Source: Sphagnum magellanicum
Taxonomy: Eukaryota; Streptophyta; Sphagnopsida; Sphagnales; Sphagnaceae
DNA length: 64,000 nucleotides
NCBI GenBank assembly: GCA_021904315.1
Contig: CM038913.1
Span: 4,153,958-4,217,957, forward strand
Direction of reading: 5' to 3'
Shown: positions 51,001 to 61,775 of the stretch, piece after piece
Layout: each line of letters starts with the position of its first letter
How positions within the stretch are numbered: position 1 is the first letter of the stretch
Made by a program: the position numbers and the translations under genes
Notes under the pieces: generated by a model
Told to the model about the DNA's origin: nothing
Seen by the model: only the letters and a program-made list of their open reading frames with translations
Databases searched by the model: none

Positions 51001-51743
51001 TGGAAATACATTTTTAAAAAATATTAAATTAAAAAAAAGATATGCCCTTTTTTGAAAAAAAATTTTGCAATGAAATGAATGCAAATTTTTTACACATGTA
51101 TTAATTTAATTTAATTTAATTCAATTACATTACCAAATATAAAGCTTCAAAAAGCGCGAATTAAAAATTGCCATAAAAACCAAACTAGTTGTACCATGAA
51201 CTTATAATATGAACATAGACTTCGTTATTATGCTCAAACAAGAACATTTGCATTGAAGACCCATTTTATGTCTTTATACATGAATCGAACAATTCAAATC
51301 AATGGAAATTTCTTGGTGTGTATCACAATATTAACAATTAATTTGTGCAAAACATTTGAAAAATTCTAAACATGTAAACAATTATCTTTAATGTACACAT
51401 GGAGAAATAATTAATGTGTCCATAAATAGAGGAGAGATTCACACCTTGAATTTGTAACCAAACTTTGAATGAGGTTTTTGCCTATTTTAGTCACATCATT
51501 GTGAACACTTGCCACAATGTTAGAATCATAGGACAATGATAAAATTCGAACATTGGTGTTGAAGTCTTCGGGTAGCCACTTTTCTGGCCAACATATGCAC
51601 TGTTCTCTATTGTTGGTGCCACCTGTTGTCCATGTTTCCTTCCATTCATCATTTGTGCCAAAAGCAATCCCATGGAAAAAAACGACGGTCAAGTTTGGAT
51701 TATTGGAATTGCAAATGGGATTTAAATCATGCACTAGATATTT
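47529..51743 (-). CDS. Alpha/beta-hydrolase-NBS-LRR resistance protein (HNL type), right copy
   Basis: Intracellular immune receptor of the plant NLR superfamily with a SERAC1/lipase-like alpha/beta-hydrolase domain in the N-terminal position. Exons, 5' to 3' on the minus strand: 51743-51445, 50720-50312, 49807-49655, 49487-48424 and 48233-47529. All have GT-AG borders and compatible phase. Hydrolase: VVFFHGIAFG, CWPEKWLPEDF, RILSLSYDSN, ALVAYNFRGLVLKSL, VVFYGVPHAGG. NBS: GMGGIGKTTLCKKFYHLF, VLVVVDDV, CGGLPLSFEVLGSFLC, FLDIACFFRG, then IHEQLQDMG in place of MHDLIQDMG. The LRRs follow. One frameshift at the A run 48807-48811 interrupts the NBS exon, and TAA at 47529 cuts the LRR array after about ten units. 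It may be recently inactivated, or the indel may be an assembly error. The catalytic serine of the hydrolase is replaced by Asn. The start codon is unresolved; it may lie in the membrane ORF upstream. Confidence 0.8.
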
Positions 51744-52494
51744 CTGCAAAGAAAATGAAAAAGAATCAACACAATTTTTCAAACATCTCTTGAAAATCAT
51801 TTGACTATACATTAAATTAAAAAAATGCAATATACAAATTATATTAGTTAGATAAAGGCCATAAGTAATTGAAAAGATGAAGTTTAACAAAAATACAATA
51901 ATAGATGAATTGCAGAATACGAAATCTATCTTGCATGACTAATAAATGAAGATCATTCACATGTGTCATAGACCTCAAAGTTTCAAAACATAGTTCAATG
52001 AGTAAATATTGTTACATTGTAGGTGGAACGTATGCTAATCAATAAAGGTTAATGCTAAGAATTGGATTCTTTCAAGTTTGGGTTAATTGATTCAACCATC
52101 TAGTTTGGTTCATTTGTATTTCATGCCATTTTCCCCAACATTTGGGCCACTAAGGCTTCCAACTCTTAAAGAATTGGGACACAAACCTAATAAAAATGTC
52201 CAAGAGCATTTTAATAATTTGCTTTAGGTTGTTGGATTAAGACTACACATTGAACTTAACTCATAATCTATAATGAAAACTCCAGTCCTTACAAGTTCAA
52301 TATATTCTTAGATAATGCCAATTGACAAATTTCCCTTTCACCAATTCTACTTGTTATATAACAACTGAGTCGCGAGCCTAATGTAAGAGGCTACAGTGAT
52401 GACTCCATTTCCTATTGTTTTTGTTTAATCAAACAAATTGGAAAGTAGGCAAAGTGAAAATGTACAACAAGGAAGCTTGTAAATGATTGAGGAC

Positions 52495-52670
52495 ATTCAG
52501 GTACATTCAAGTACCCTAGTGAGTAAAGGGTATGGTTGTGAAGCCGCTGGTTGGGAGTTCAAATCTAAAATAGACCTCCTTCTCTTGATGCTTTGTGAGG
52601 AGAACAAGCTGTCATGGTTATAAGTGTCTAAGAAAATTGTCAACACCCAAACAAAATTAAAAAAGTAAAG
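52495..52670 (+). mobile_element. tRNA-derived SINE-like element, right-arm copy
   Basis: The plus strand has TACCCTAGTGAGTAAAGGG (box A-like) and GGGAGTTCAAATCTAAA (box B-like, one key base changed), then AATTGTCAACACCCAAACAA. It mirrors 36170-36350. Confidence 0.55.
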
Positions 52671-53064
52671 AAAAATCAAACTTCAACATGTAACTTGGGA
52701 AAGCCCAAGAAAAAACTGTGCAAAGAAAGCTCATCATAAGGTCAAGAAGAAGCACCACATTGTTGTGCCATCCAGAGCTTGAAGGAGCATTTTCAGCAGG
52801 GACCAAAGGTTTCTCCTTCGTAGCAGGTATCTGCACAACATCTTTACATGGGAAAGCCCAAGAAAAAATAGTGCAAATAAAGCTCATGATAAGATCAAGA
52901 AGAAGCACCACATTGCTGTGCCATCCAGAGCTTGAAGGAGCATTTTCAGCGGGCACCAAAGGTGTCTCACTGACAGCAGAGATCGGCACAACATCTCTCT
53001 TTGTTTTTGGTGGCCCTTGTGAAAGATCAACTCCTTTTCGCTTGAGGCCATATGAATTTCCCAT
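52657..53064 (-). CDS. Small membrane-anchor ORF with a duplicated module, right copy
   Basis: Starts MGNSYGLKRKGVDLSQGPPK at an ATG at 53064-53062. It then carries two tandem copies of a module of about 50 residues: VPAENAPSSSGWH followed by a hydrophobic segment (NVVLLLDLIMSFICTIFSW, then NNVVLLLDLMMSFLCTVFSW). Each hydrophobic segment is long enough to span a membrane. Gly-2 and the basic cluster could suggest lipid anchoring, but the left copy has Lys at position 2. It lies 0.9 kb upstream of the first hydrolase exon, so it may be the N-terminus of the HNL protein; I found no donor in the required phase. No family recognised. Confidence 0.4.
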   Translation of the reverse strand: MGNSYGLKRKGVDLSQGPPKTKRDVVPISAVSETPLVPAENAPSSSGWHSNVVLLLDLIMSFICTIFSWAFPCKDVVQIPATKEKPLVPAENAPSSSGWHNNVVLLLDLMMSFLCTVFSWAFPSYMLKFDFSLLF

Positions 53065-54249
53065 ATTTCGCACGACTGAAATTCCTATTGCTCCCTTCTC
53101 TCATAAATATTTTTCTCTTGACCTTTTGGTCTCATAAAACCTGCTACAAATCCTTTGCCATCCCAACAGCATACACAGGGTAAGATGGGCGTCCCTCACA
53201 TCACAGATTCCCGCGAGCTAAGCTGATATTTCCACTAGATCGTCCCAAATAACATCAACCCCTTTCCTCTTCACGATCTCCCTGGAATTCCCACTCTTCT
53301 CTTACTCCTTTTTCGACTTTCCTCACAGATGTTTCTTCTTCTTCATTTTCTCCTCCCCCCACAAACTTCTAGAAGGGTTTTGCCGTCACTGTTCAGACTG
53401 TAGCATACGCGCTTTACCGATTTCTTGGCCACTGAACAATTCATTACTTTCTTTTCTAGAACGCATGTCTCTATTTTCTACTCATAATTGAGGATGGAAT
53501 ATGCAATGTCACCTTGAGACTTGTCGAACACGCTTTAATTTTCCCTCTGGCCTCCTCCATTATTATCATCATGACTTTTGTTCACATCCACACACCGACC
53601 TCTCTTTTACCAAAAAACTATAGCAAAAAAGAACTAAGTCATAAATTTAAAAAGTGCTAAAATCAAATGCTTTTTGAGATTCTCGATAGCCAAAATTCAA
53701 CCAAATTCAAAGAAAAATCGTCAGATTTCCATACTTGGTTTTCAAGTAGGTAGCCAAAAATAAGAGAAAGAGGTTTAAAATTTTCTAATGCCATATTTAG
53801 CTTCTAGCCAAATCTTACTAAATCTTCTTACCGATGATAGCCACTTGGGCTATATCTCAAAACTGACCCAAAAAATATTGATCCACACGTTTCCTGCTGT
53901 TTGCTGATTTCAACCAGTGCATTATTGAAAGCGTTCTGCCAGAACTCATGTTGCAGGCAATGCATGATTAATTGGGCCTTGGGCGAACCGGCCAGGGTGA
54001 AGTGACCCCCACATTGGGATCACCGTAAAAGCCCCCAAGACCCATTCAAATGGCCATATTAGGCCCCAAAAATTATAGATTTGGACTTTGGGACCCCGAT
54101 TTTGTTTAAGGGAATGATATTCATAAATATTTAGAATATTTATGAGCAATTTAAATGGGCTTTCCCGGGTCAATTTGCCTTGGTCAGGTGAACCTGGCCT
54201 ATATTAGAACCACGGTGAAAATCCCAAAGTTTTTGGGGGCAGCTTCAAG

Positions 54250-54910
54250 ATATTATAGATACATGTAGCGTCCTTAGAGAAAATCAGGGTCTCTGAATCT
54301 ACAACCCTAAACCCTAAACCCAAGAGGCTTCACTTATGAAGGTGAGTGTACCAGTGCAGGTGCTGGTTCACCCTGGCCAGTGGCTATGATTGGAGGAGCC
54401 TGGGGGGAGAAGGAAATTGAGAAGCCTGATTTGGAGAACCAAGAATCAGGCTAGGGACCCAGGTACACTCCAACTCAAGGATTCAATTTGCTTCACATGA
54501 GTCCAAATTGGTTCCTAGGAAATTGGACCATGGACCCTCGTCTAAAGTGGGCCTAATGGTGTTTTACTGCAAGGCCCTTTTGACTCATTATGTGGAGAAC
54601 CACAATCAGCACGATTGACATCTAGTGCAAAGTGCACACATGTTGGATCCCAGATCTGAGGCATTAGCCTAGTGAAAGCCAGTAAGTTTTTGCTCATTTT
54701 TGGTTTTCTGACTTGCTTTGTGTTATGGTGCCCACAACCAAGTCTGTTGTTTGTGAAGGAATTGGGGAAACCTGTAATTAATGGCCAGGCCGAACCTACA
54801 CCTACATTAATACACTCACCTTCTTGAATGAGGCCTTTCTCTGATAATAGCTCCAAGACGCCTCAAAGAAATGTTAAATTTGAACTCAGAGACCCTGACT
54901 TAGTCTAAGG
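54250..54910. repeat. Arm-end dispersed repeat, with an extra copy outside the arm
   Basis: The end of the right arm (54250-54412, minus orientation) and 54775-54905 (plus orientation) both match 34570-34690 at the left arm end: GGCCAGG.CGAACC, ACACTCACCTTCTTGA, TGAGGCCT and CAGAGACCCTGA. The same family therefore occurs three times, once at each arm end and once just beyond the right arm. A telomere-like CCCTAAACCCTAAA lies at about 54305-54318. Confidence 0.7.
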
Positions 54911-55250
54911 CTTGCTTTATACTCCAAGTCAGGGCTGAAAAAACTTGGGGCCAAGTTTGAGCATTTTGGAGTTTTTGTCTGGCCCCAAGTTACTAATAAA
55001 TGCTACAACATTGGCCACAAGGGTTGGAAATTGGCTTCCCAAGTTTGATGTTATCCTTTTCTTCAGCCTTGGGCCCAATACCATAAAGTTCAGCATTAAT
55101 TAGTAACTTGGGGCAGATTGAAAAGATTTTTTCTATTTCAGCCTTGACTCCTAGTGTAATTTAGCCCTTGGGGCTGATTTCAACTTTAGCACCAATAGAG
55201 TGCGTGATTTGAGTTGAACATCGGCCTCCACTCCTGGTATAAAGTGGGCG
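54911..55250. other. Intergenic DNA, no gene seen
   Basis: The phrases CTTGGGGCCAAGTTTGA, GGCCCCAAGTTACTAATAA, TTAGTAACTTGGGGC and CCCTTGGGGCTGA recur in both orientations between 54936 and 55170. They form weak inverted repeats, probably a degraded element. Confidence 0.4.
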
Positions 55251-55253
55251 TAA

Positions 55254-55570
55254 GAGCAGCTCCACAGGTGCTGGGTATGTGGCCCTGGAGAGTAAATTTT
55301 GGCTCAGCACAATGGCTTTGGCCTCGACATTTTCCTTGATAATACCAAGGCAGGCAAAAGGCTCAGCAAAGGACAATACCTGCTGTTGATTGTTGGATAG
55401 ACTCTAAGACTGGTTGGTCCAAGTGGGTTGCTAATAGCTATTATTGGTTTTCAATCGTTGCAGTGTCAGTTTTAGTGTGGGTTGGGGGAAAAAAAAAAAA
55501 AAAACTAATCCTGGTTTTGGGAAATATTGTGTTTTATTGCCATATACTCAGAGCACCTGTGGAACTGCTC
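55254..55570. mobile_element. Tourist-like (PIF/Harbinger type) MITE with perfect TAA duplication
   Basis: Termini GAGCAGCTCCACAGGTGCT and AGCACCTGTGGAACTGCTC are inverted repeats with one mismatch. TAA flanks the element at 55251-55253 and 55571-55573. The interior shares ACCTGCTGTTGATTG and GGTGGGTTGCTA-like phrases with the copy at 14218-14558. It is 317 bp and non-coding. Confidence 0.9.
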
Positions 55571-56246
55571 TAAAAGATGATTTTAGCTCCAACAAAAGGT
55601 GTTTTTGAATGTCAAGTGATTTCACTAGAATTTCAACGAATTCACTAGTTTAACTAAATGGAGACTAATTGAAAAATAATTAATTCATTAATCTAACGAA
55701 TGGGAAGTAATGAACTGCACCCACATTTTGTAATAATAAAAAACAAACACAAAGTGTTTTTGTAACTTAGTGCCAATATAGATGCTGGTTTGGCCAAGGT
55801 ATACCTATACCAGGTACAAATACTATGCTTGGTCTCATGGTCGTGCGATGAGTGATCACAGCATGGGAGGGTGTGCCCTGTGAATAGTGAAACAGGGGGT
55901 GTTCCAGTACCGTCTCTTCCTGACTTTACGAATAACTCTAATATCACAATTTTAGAGTGGGGTAATGCCATCCAAGTGAGGCATCTTCCCTGAAATAGGC
56001 CTGCCCTGGCTTTCGCCGGCCGGAGTGGCCCAGCCCCCATGACTCCACCAGTTCCATTTGGGATGAACTCAAGTTCATCCCAATTATTGGATCTACTACA
56101 GGCATTGAGGTTGGGTCAATTCTTTTTTTTTTCCCCTTCCTTACTTCAAGGCTACCCATAAAAAAATCTATTATACTACCCAAGCATTTCAAACCCCAAC
56201 TACCTACCTCCGCCCCATTAAAAATCTTAAACCTCGTCGTCACTTG
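55571..56246. other. Intergenic DNA, no gene seen
   Basis: Short open frames on the minus strand (for example 55693-56040) show no domain and no codon pattern that I would trust. Confidence 0.45.
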
Positions 56247-57720
56247 GCGATGTTGCAGAAGACGGTGTTACAGAAGCAATGTTGAAGTGCTGATGCAAAA
56301 GACAATGTTGCACATGTGTGTTGAAGCAATGCTGCAAAAGTGATGTTGAAGCGGTGTTGTAGAAGACGTTGCTGAAGTGGTGTTGCAGAAAATGCTACTC
56401 CAAAAAATAACTAGTGCATATGTGGCAAGAAAGTGTACATAAACCTTTTTTTTATTTGCTTCTTTTTCACTCTTGTTTTTTTGCTCAGATGTAGTAGATG
56501 ACGGCGAGCCTACCTAGCTCATTGTATATTTTGCACCTGAGAAAAAAACTAAGAAATGACGATGAGCCTCCTAGCTCGCCGTCATCTGCTACACTTGAAA
56601 AAAAACAAAAAGATGACTATGAGTCGGGGAGGTTCACCATCATCTGCTACACCTGAGAAAAAAAAACAAAAACAAAAAACAAACAAAGAAATGACAATGA
56701 GCCAGGGAGGTTCGTCGTCATCTGCTACACCTAAAAAAAAATGCAGAAGATGACAACAAGCTAGGAGGTTCTTGACTCGTTGTCATCTCCTGGGTTTTTT
56801 CTCAACTGTGAGCTCACTGACTGCATTGCCACCTAATGCATCTCCTACTTTTTTGTGATTTCACTAACTGCATCACCACTTGATGTATCTCTTGGGTTTT
56901 TGTGATTTTATTAATTGCATCACCACCTGATGCATCTCCTACGTTTTTATGATCTTGTTAGAATTTCATTGACTACATCACCACCTAATGCATCTCATGG
57001 GTTTTTATGATCTCACTGAAATCTCACTAATTGCATCACCACCTAATGCATCACTTGGGATTTTGTGATCTCACTAACTACATCACCACTTGATGCTTCT
57101 CCTGGGATTTTGTGATTTCACTAACTACATCAGCACCTAATGCATCTCCTGTGTTTTTGTGATCTTGCTAAATGCATCACCACTTGATGCATCTCCTAAG
57201 TTTTTGTGATCTCACTGGCTGCATCACCACCTGATGTACCTTCCTATATGTGGGGATGTCAGCACTCCTTAACAAATGCAAAGGTAAAGAGGAAAGGGGT
57301 AGTGAGGTATGTAACATTTGGATAGGCTCTTGGCCAAAAGGAACCACACCAATGATGCTGGTTGGAATTTTTTTTTTGTGTTTATACAATTTGTAAATGG
57401 GCACAGTACAGATGACATCGAGCCTCCTTGGTTCATCGTCATTTCTTTGTTTTTTTTCTCAGGTGTAGCACATGACAACGAGCTTCCCTAGCTTAGCATC
57501 ATCTATTTGTTTTTTTTATCAAATGTAGCAGACGATGGTGGGCCGGGAGGCTTGTTGTCATTTCTTAGTTAGTTTCTCATGTGTAGAAGATGACCTCATT
57601 ATCTCTTGTTTTTTTTCTTCAAATGGAAAAGATGACGACCAGCTGGGAAGCTCTCGATTTGTTGTCCTTTCCTAGGTTTTTTCTCAAGTGTGAATTCATT
57701 GGTTGCATCGCCATCTGATG
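56247..57720. repeat. Cluster of minisatellites
   Basis: Three families. At 56247-56400 an imperfect unit of about 25 bases reads GTTGCAGAAGACGATGTTGAAG. At 56545-56790 and again at 57410-57660, in the opposite orientation, units of about 60-70 bases combine GATGACGA.GAGCC, a GTCATCTGCTACACCTGAG phrase and an A-rich tract. At 56815-57240 about eight units of roughly 60 bases read CTAACTGCATCACCACCTGA, then TGCATCTCCTGGG and TTTTTGTGATCTCA. ORFs here follow the repeat period and are not genes. Confidence 0.8.
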
Positions 57721-58023
57721 CATTTTCAAAGATTTTGAAAATATTTGAACTAGTGATTGTGTAAATGGGTGCATGCAATACACTAAACAATTCACTCTTG
57801 TTTTTGTTTTTGAAGAGGCCTTGAGTTTTATTCAAAAATATTGGCATGTGGTGAGGCCATGTTGCCTCATGTGTTTTCATTGTAATTATTGTTTTGTGGT
57901 GAGGCCACATTGCCTTGAGTTCTTGCCTTGCTTGCACAAGCTCACAATGTTTTGCTTGGACTACTCCTATCTTGTCTTTTTGGATTAATTGTTGTTTAAG
58001 GATTTGAATGTTTTTGTTGTAGG

Positions 58024-59234
58024 ATGGCACGTCCTCGGGAGAAACTTAAACGCCAAGGAAAGGTGACTACTGATAATCAACAAGTGAATGTTGTAGCAAA
58101 TGAAGAGGAAATTGAAGTGGAACAAATAATTATCATTTATACTCCTACTTTTGAAGGTAAGTTTTAATCCCACTCCTATTCTTGAAAGTAAATTTGTTAT
58201 GATGGATGCTACATTTCACATGATAGGGTTTAAAAGAGTGCAATGCAACACATTACAAATAAAAAATCCCAATCCAAACCCTAAACCCCATCTTCATTTT
58301 CTATTTGAGAATGGGGATGGTGTATTTTTTTGCCAAATTTTTTCCAAGCAATATCTTCATTGTTTGAAGGTTTTCATAACTAGCCTATTTGCAATGCCCT
58401 CCTTGTATTTAGTGTTTATTTACTAGTTTGTAATACTTTCATATTTTAAAAATTTTCTTACTAGTTTATTTGTAATACCTTCATATTGTGTAAGGTTTTC
58501 TTGCTCGTCTATTTGCAATACCTTCATATTTTGTAAGTTTTTATTATTAGTTTGTTTGCAATATTTTCATCATTTTTAAGGATTATTTTATGGTTTGATT
58601 TTGAATGTTGTTTTTGTAGGGGCTTTGGTGGCTTCACATGAAAGTGATCAAGTAGAAATACCACCAAATCATGCAATGGAAGATGCAGATTGGGTGCACA
58701 AAAGGTCAAAATGGAAGTGTAAGATCAATGGGTGCACCAACGCTTATGCAGCTAAATGGCCACTTTGTCAACATTTGGACAACAAACACGGGCTTCGCAT
58801 GGAGCCAAGCAAATATGGTCGTCCTTCTACTCGTGTTGGGGGACCAAAGCAACAAAATCACCATGTTATGAATGCTCGAATTTTGAGCAACCCGCATGCA
58901 AGGCAAAGGCGGAATGAAAAGAAGGCTCTTGATAGAGTGAAAAAAAAAAGCAGAGTTAAAATGGGATGAACTCCAAGCCCAAGTGCAACAAATGGAACAA
59001 GTTAAACGGCCTTTGTTGGTACGTTTAGCCTCGGAGATCTTGTTGGGCATCATTGGGATTCCAGCATGGGGGGTGGGGTTCATCCCACAAAGTGCATGGG
59101 CACGCCTTGAAAAGGACAAGAACCTTGTTGAGACAATTCGGGCAAGTAAAGTTACTTATGCAAAGCCTTTGAAACTTGCATGGGGCGTTTGGAATTGGAC
59201 ATTGGAGTCCAATAAACGCAACCGAGTCAAATAA
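58024..59234 (+). CDS. C2H2 zinc-finger protein, frameshifted at an A run
   Basis: Exon 1, 58024-58156, starts MARPREKLKRQGKV and has donor GAAG/GTAAGT. Exon 2 starts at 58620. It carries one zinc finger (WKCKINGC, about 12 residues, then HLDNKH; C-x4-C-x12-H-x4-H). The frame stops at 58969 but continues in another frame to 59234 if one base changes in the A10 run at 58940-58949. The continuation encodes a Gln/Leu helix (ELQAQVQQMEQVKRPLLVRL), AWGVGFIPQSAWARLEKDKN and a basic tail. Joined, the product is about 250 residues; I do not recognise the family beyond the finger. It faces a FAR1/MULE-type gene on the other strand, and both probably belong to one transposon-derived block. Its intron contains a tandem repeat. 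Confidence 0.6.
58370..58590 (+). repeat. Tandem repeat of about 57 bp in the zinc-finger gene intron
   Basis: About four to five copies of TTTGCAATACCTTCATATTT followed by TGTAAGGTTTTCTTACTAGT. The GCAATACCTTCAT core also recurs, dispersed, over the next 3 kb. Confidence 0.75.
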
Positions 59235-61775
59235 ATGGATGTAATATCCAAGTATCACGATTCCGAAATCATTCATGGGTGGTATATTTCCATATTTTTT
59301 CTTTTTAAAAAAAACATTGTTTGCATTTCAACATTGGAATGTAATTTGTTTTTTTGTTTTTTTATGTTAGGCTTCGAGGCACAACAAAGGAGGCTTTTGT
59401 TGCAAATGTAATTTGACTTACACTTGAGCATCATCAACTATTTACTCATCACCATGTAGCCAAAACTGTAGAAGCTGCAACAAAGTATCGCACCAATATG
59501 GGCATTCTTTCTAGTTCATCCTCTTCAGAGGAATAATTATAAATATAACTTTAGTGCACATATGCACCATTTTGTATCGAACCATTATAGATTAATTTAG
59601 CATGATATATTTTTGTCACCATCCTTTTTGTAGTGTGGTTACTTGAATATTTTTGTATCAATCCATTTGTTATAATTTTGACCTATAATTTTGGGATTTG
59701 TAGATTTTGGGTTAATCTTATGCCATGTTACACACAACACCCCCATCCATTACAAATGGATTACATTTACTATAAACCAAATGAGCAATACCTTCATTTA
59801 ATAGGGTTAGCACATTTTGTGGCCATGCTAGAGCATTTACGCAATACCTTCATTATCTTTATCATGAAATATTCGCACAATAACTTTAACAAAAAATGTA
59901 ATACAATATTTTTATATAATTACATTGCCCATTTTCATGAAAGGACCCCTTGGTGCATAAATCGGTTTGTCTATGCATGTATTGCAAACTTTTGATCTTC
60001 TTTTGTTTATGGTTAGGTTTTTCATAAAGTGTTTCAAATTGCAATACCCACATATCAACCAACTCATGTTCATGTTCCATTACCTTAATCTAAATTTTTG
60101 CCTAATATATGTTTCAAATAAATAAGGGGGACATTAGGTTTAGGGAAATTAAGCCCAACTCATTATAATTAATTATTTTAAAGTAACATTTTTCCTAACA
60201 TTTATATTATTTTCATGGAATATTTTTAAATGAATTTATGTATTCACATACACACATATATCTAATGAAGTTCCTATTTTTCTTTTCTTTTTCATTAAAG
60301 GAGAGGAGAATGAAAGTGACTCCATGACAAATGTATGAATGATAAAAAAACCTTCCCATTGGTTGCCCCCTTCTCCCCCCCCCCCAAATAGGTCTAAAAC
60401 ATAAGTTGATAGTCTGTACACAATTTAGGGTAATGTAAAAATAATTCCAAACATAGGTTTAACACTTAGTTCTAAAAACATTGTTAAATTCCACCATTAA
60501 AATTATGCAACCAATTCTTTTTGCGTTTATTTAATTTAAGGTTAATGTAAGGATTTTTTGTTACATACAAAAGTTTTAACTCAACATTTTAAGGTTCATT
60601 ATATAGGTTTGCTTAATTTTTCAAATTCAAACCTATGCATGCAATAGTTTGTAATGTCTACATGATGAGGGTTAAAATTTTCAATTTGTAATATTGTACC
60701 CTATCACCCTATGTTAAATCCCAAATTGCAATACCTAGGTAAATCTATGTTATGTAACCCCCCTTGATTTTCACAATGCAAAAACCTATTCCTTCATCAT
60801 CTAAGGTTATGTAAGATCATCTTGTTTACCAAATGCAATACCTACATTTAGTGCATAAAAATAATAGGACATATCCAAAAGATACCTATTTTAAAAAAAT
60901 TAACCAATTATCAATACCTTCATCTTTAGGTGTAAGCACTGATTGTGGGCATGTCCTAATTTTTCCAAACTTTAATTTGCAATACTTACATCGTTTGTAA
61001 TGAGTGTTAAGGTGATCATTAAGGTAATTTTTCTTTTATTACTATAATGTAATATTACCAATTTACCATAGTAAGCTTATCATTATACCTACATAAATTT
61101 ATATTGTGTACCTTCACCAAAAGCCCCTTTTTGGTTAATAAAAACTTATTATGCAAGTATTGCAAAAACTTAGTCCTTCCTAATCTAGGTATACTTAAGG
61201 GGATCTTGTTCACCAAATGCAATAAGAAATATCCAAATGATATTTATAACTAAAGCAAATCATCATTCTAATGAAGAAAGTAGGACGATACCCACGTTAA
61301 ATGGTCAAATCCCCCTCTGGAAGGAACAGGGAATTCACAATACCTTCATCTAACATAATTAACACCCACGAAAGATATGAAATTATATGCAATACTTTTG
61401 TTACTGCTCGTTAACCTTTAACTATGATATAACCTAAACCTTGCAATACATGCATGCAATACTAATTAAATGCCACAAGAAACAAGATGGGTAAACATTA
61501 CTCGCATATTGACCTAGTGATTATTGCATAATTAACTTGTAATACCCACCTATATAATGTTTGAATGAAATATTTTTGTTTGGGAGTTTTAGAAGATATG
61601 TCTTATATAACTTGAATAATGTAACTTTAACTTTCAAGCCCTATATGTTCATTGATACAAAAATCAACGCATTGACACATAAAGAATCTATTATTTGACG
61701 CAATTGTAATATGATTAACATTTTAGTAATGGAAAATTAAAACGGGGGATAGGTACAAACAAATTTGTGTTTTTT
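59235..61775. other. AT-rich DNA with a recurring GCAATACCTTCAT-like motif
   Basis: No gene. The motif GCAATACCTTCAT or close variants occurs near 59778, 59838, 60838, 60914, 60979, 61338 and 61390, mostly in plus orientation and often at the start of an AT-rich sentence. It is the same core as in the 58370-58590 tandem repeat and, in reverse orientation, in the 62790-63085 repeat. Confidence 0.55.

Larger units (their letters stand above)
48115..54412. repeat. Right arm of the large inverted duplication
   Basis: Reverse-complement match to 34532-42105, in conserved order through gene, introns and upstream sequence. It lacks the 1.4 kb internal duplication of the left arm but has its own small duplication in the membrane ORF. 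The match ends within a few tens of bases of 48115, where LRR coding starts, and near 54412 inside a dispersed repeat. Confidence 0.9.

Noticed and set aside
56556-56753. Lys/Ser-rich ORF (SPSSATPEKK repeats)
   Set aside because: It follows the minisatellite period; the repeat continues out of frame on both sides.
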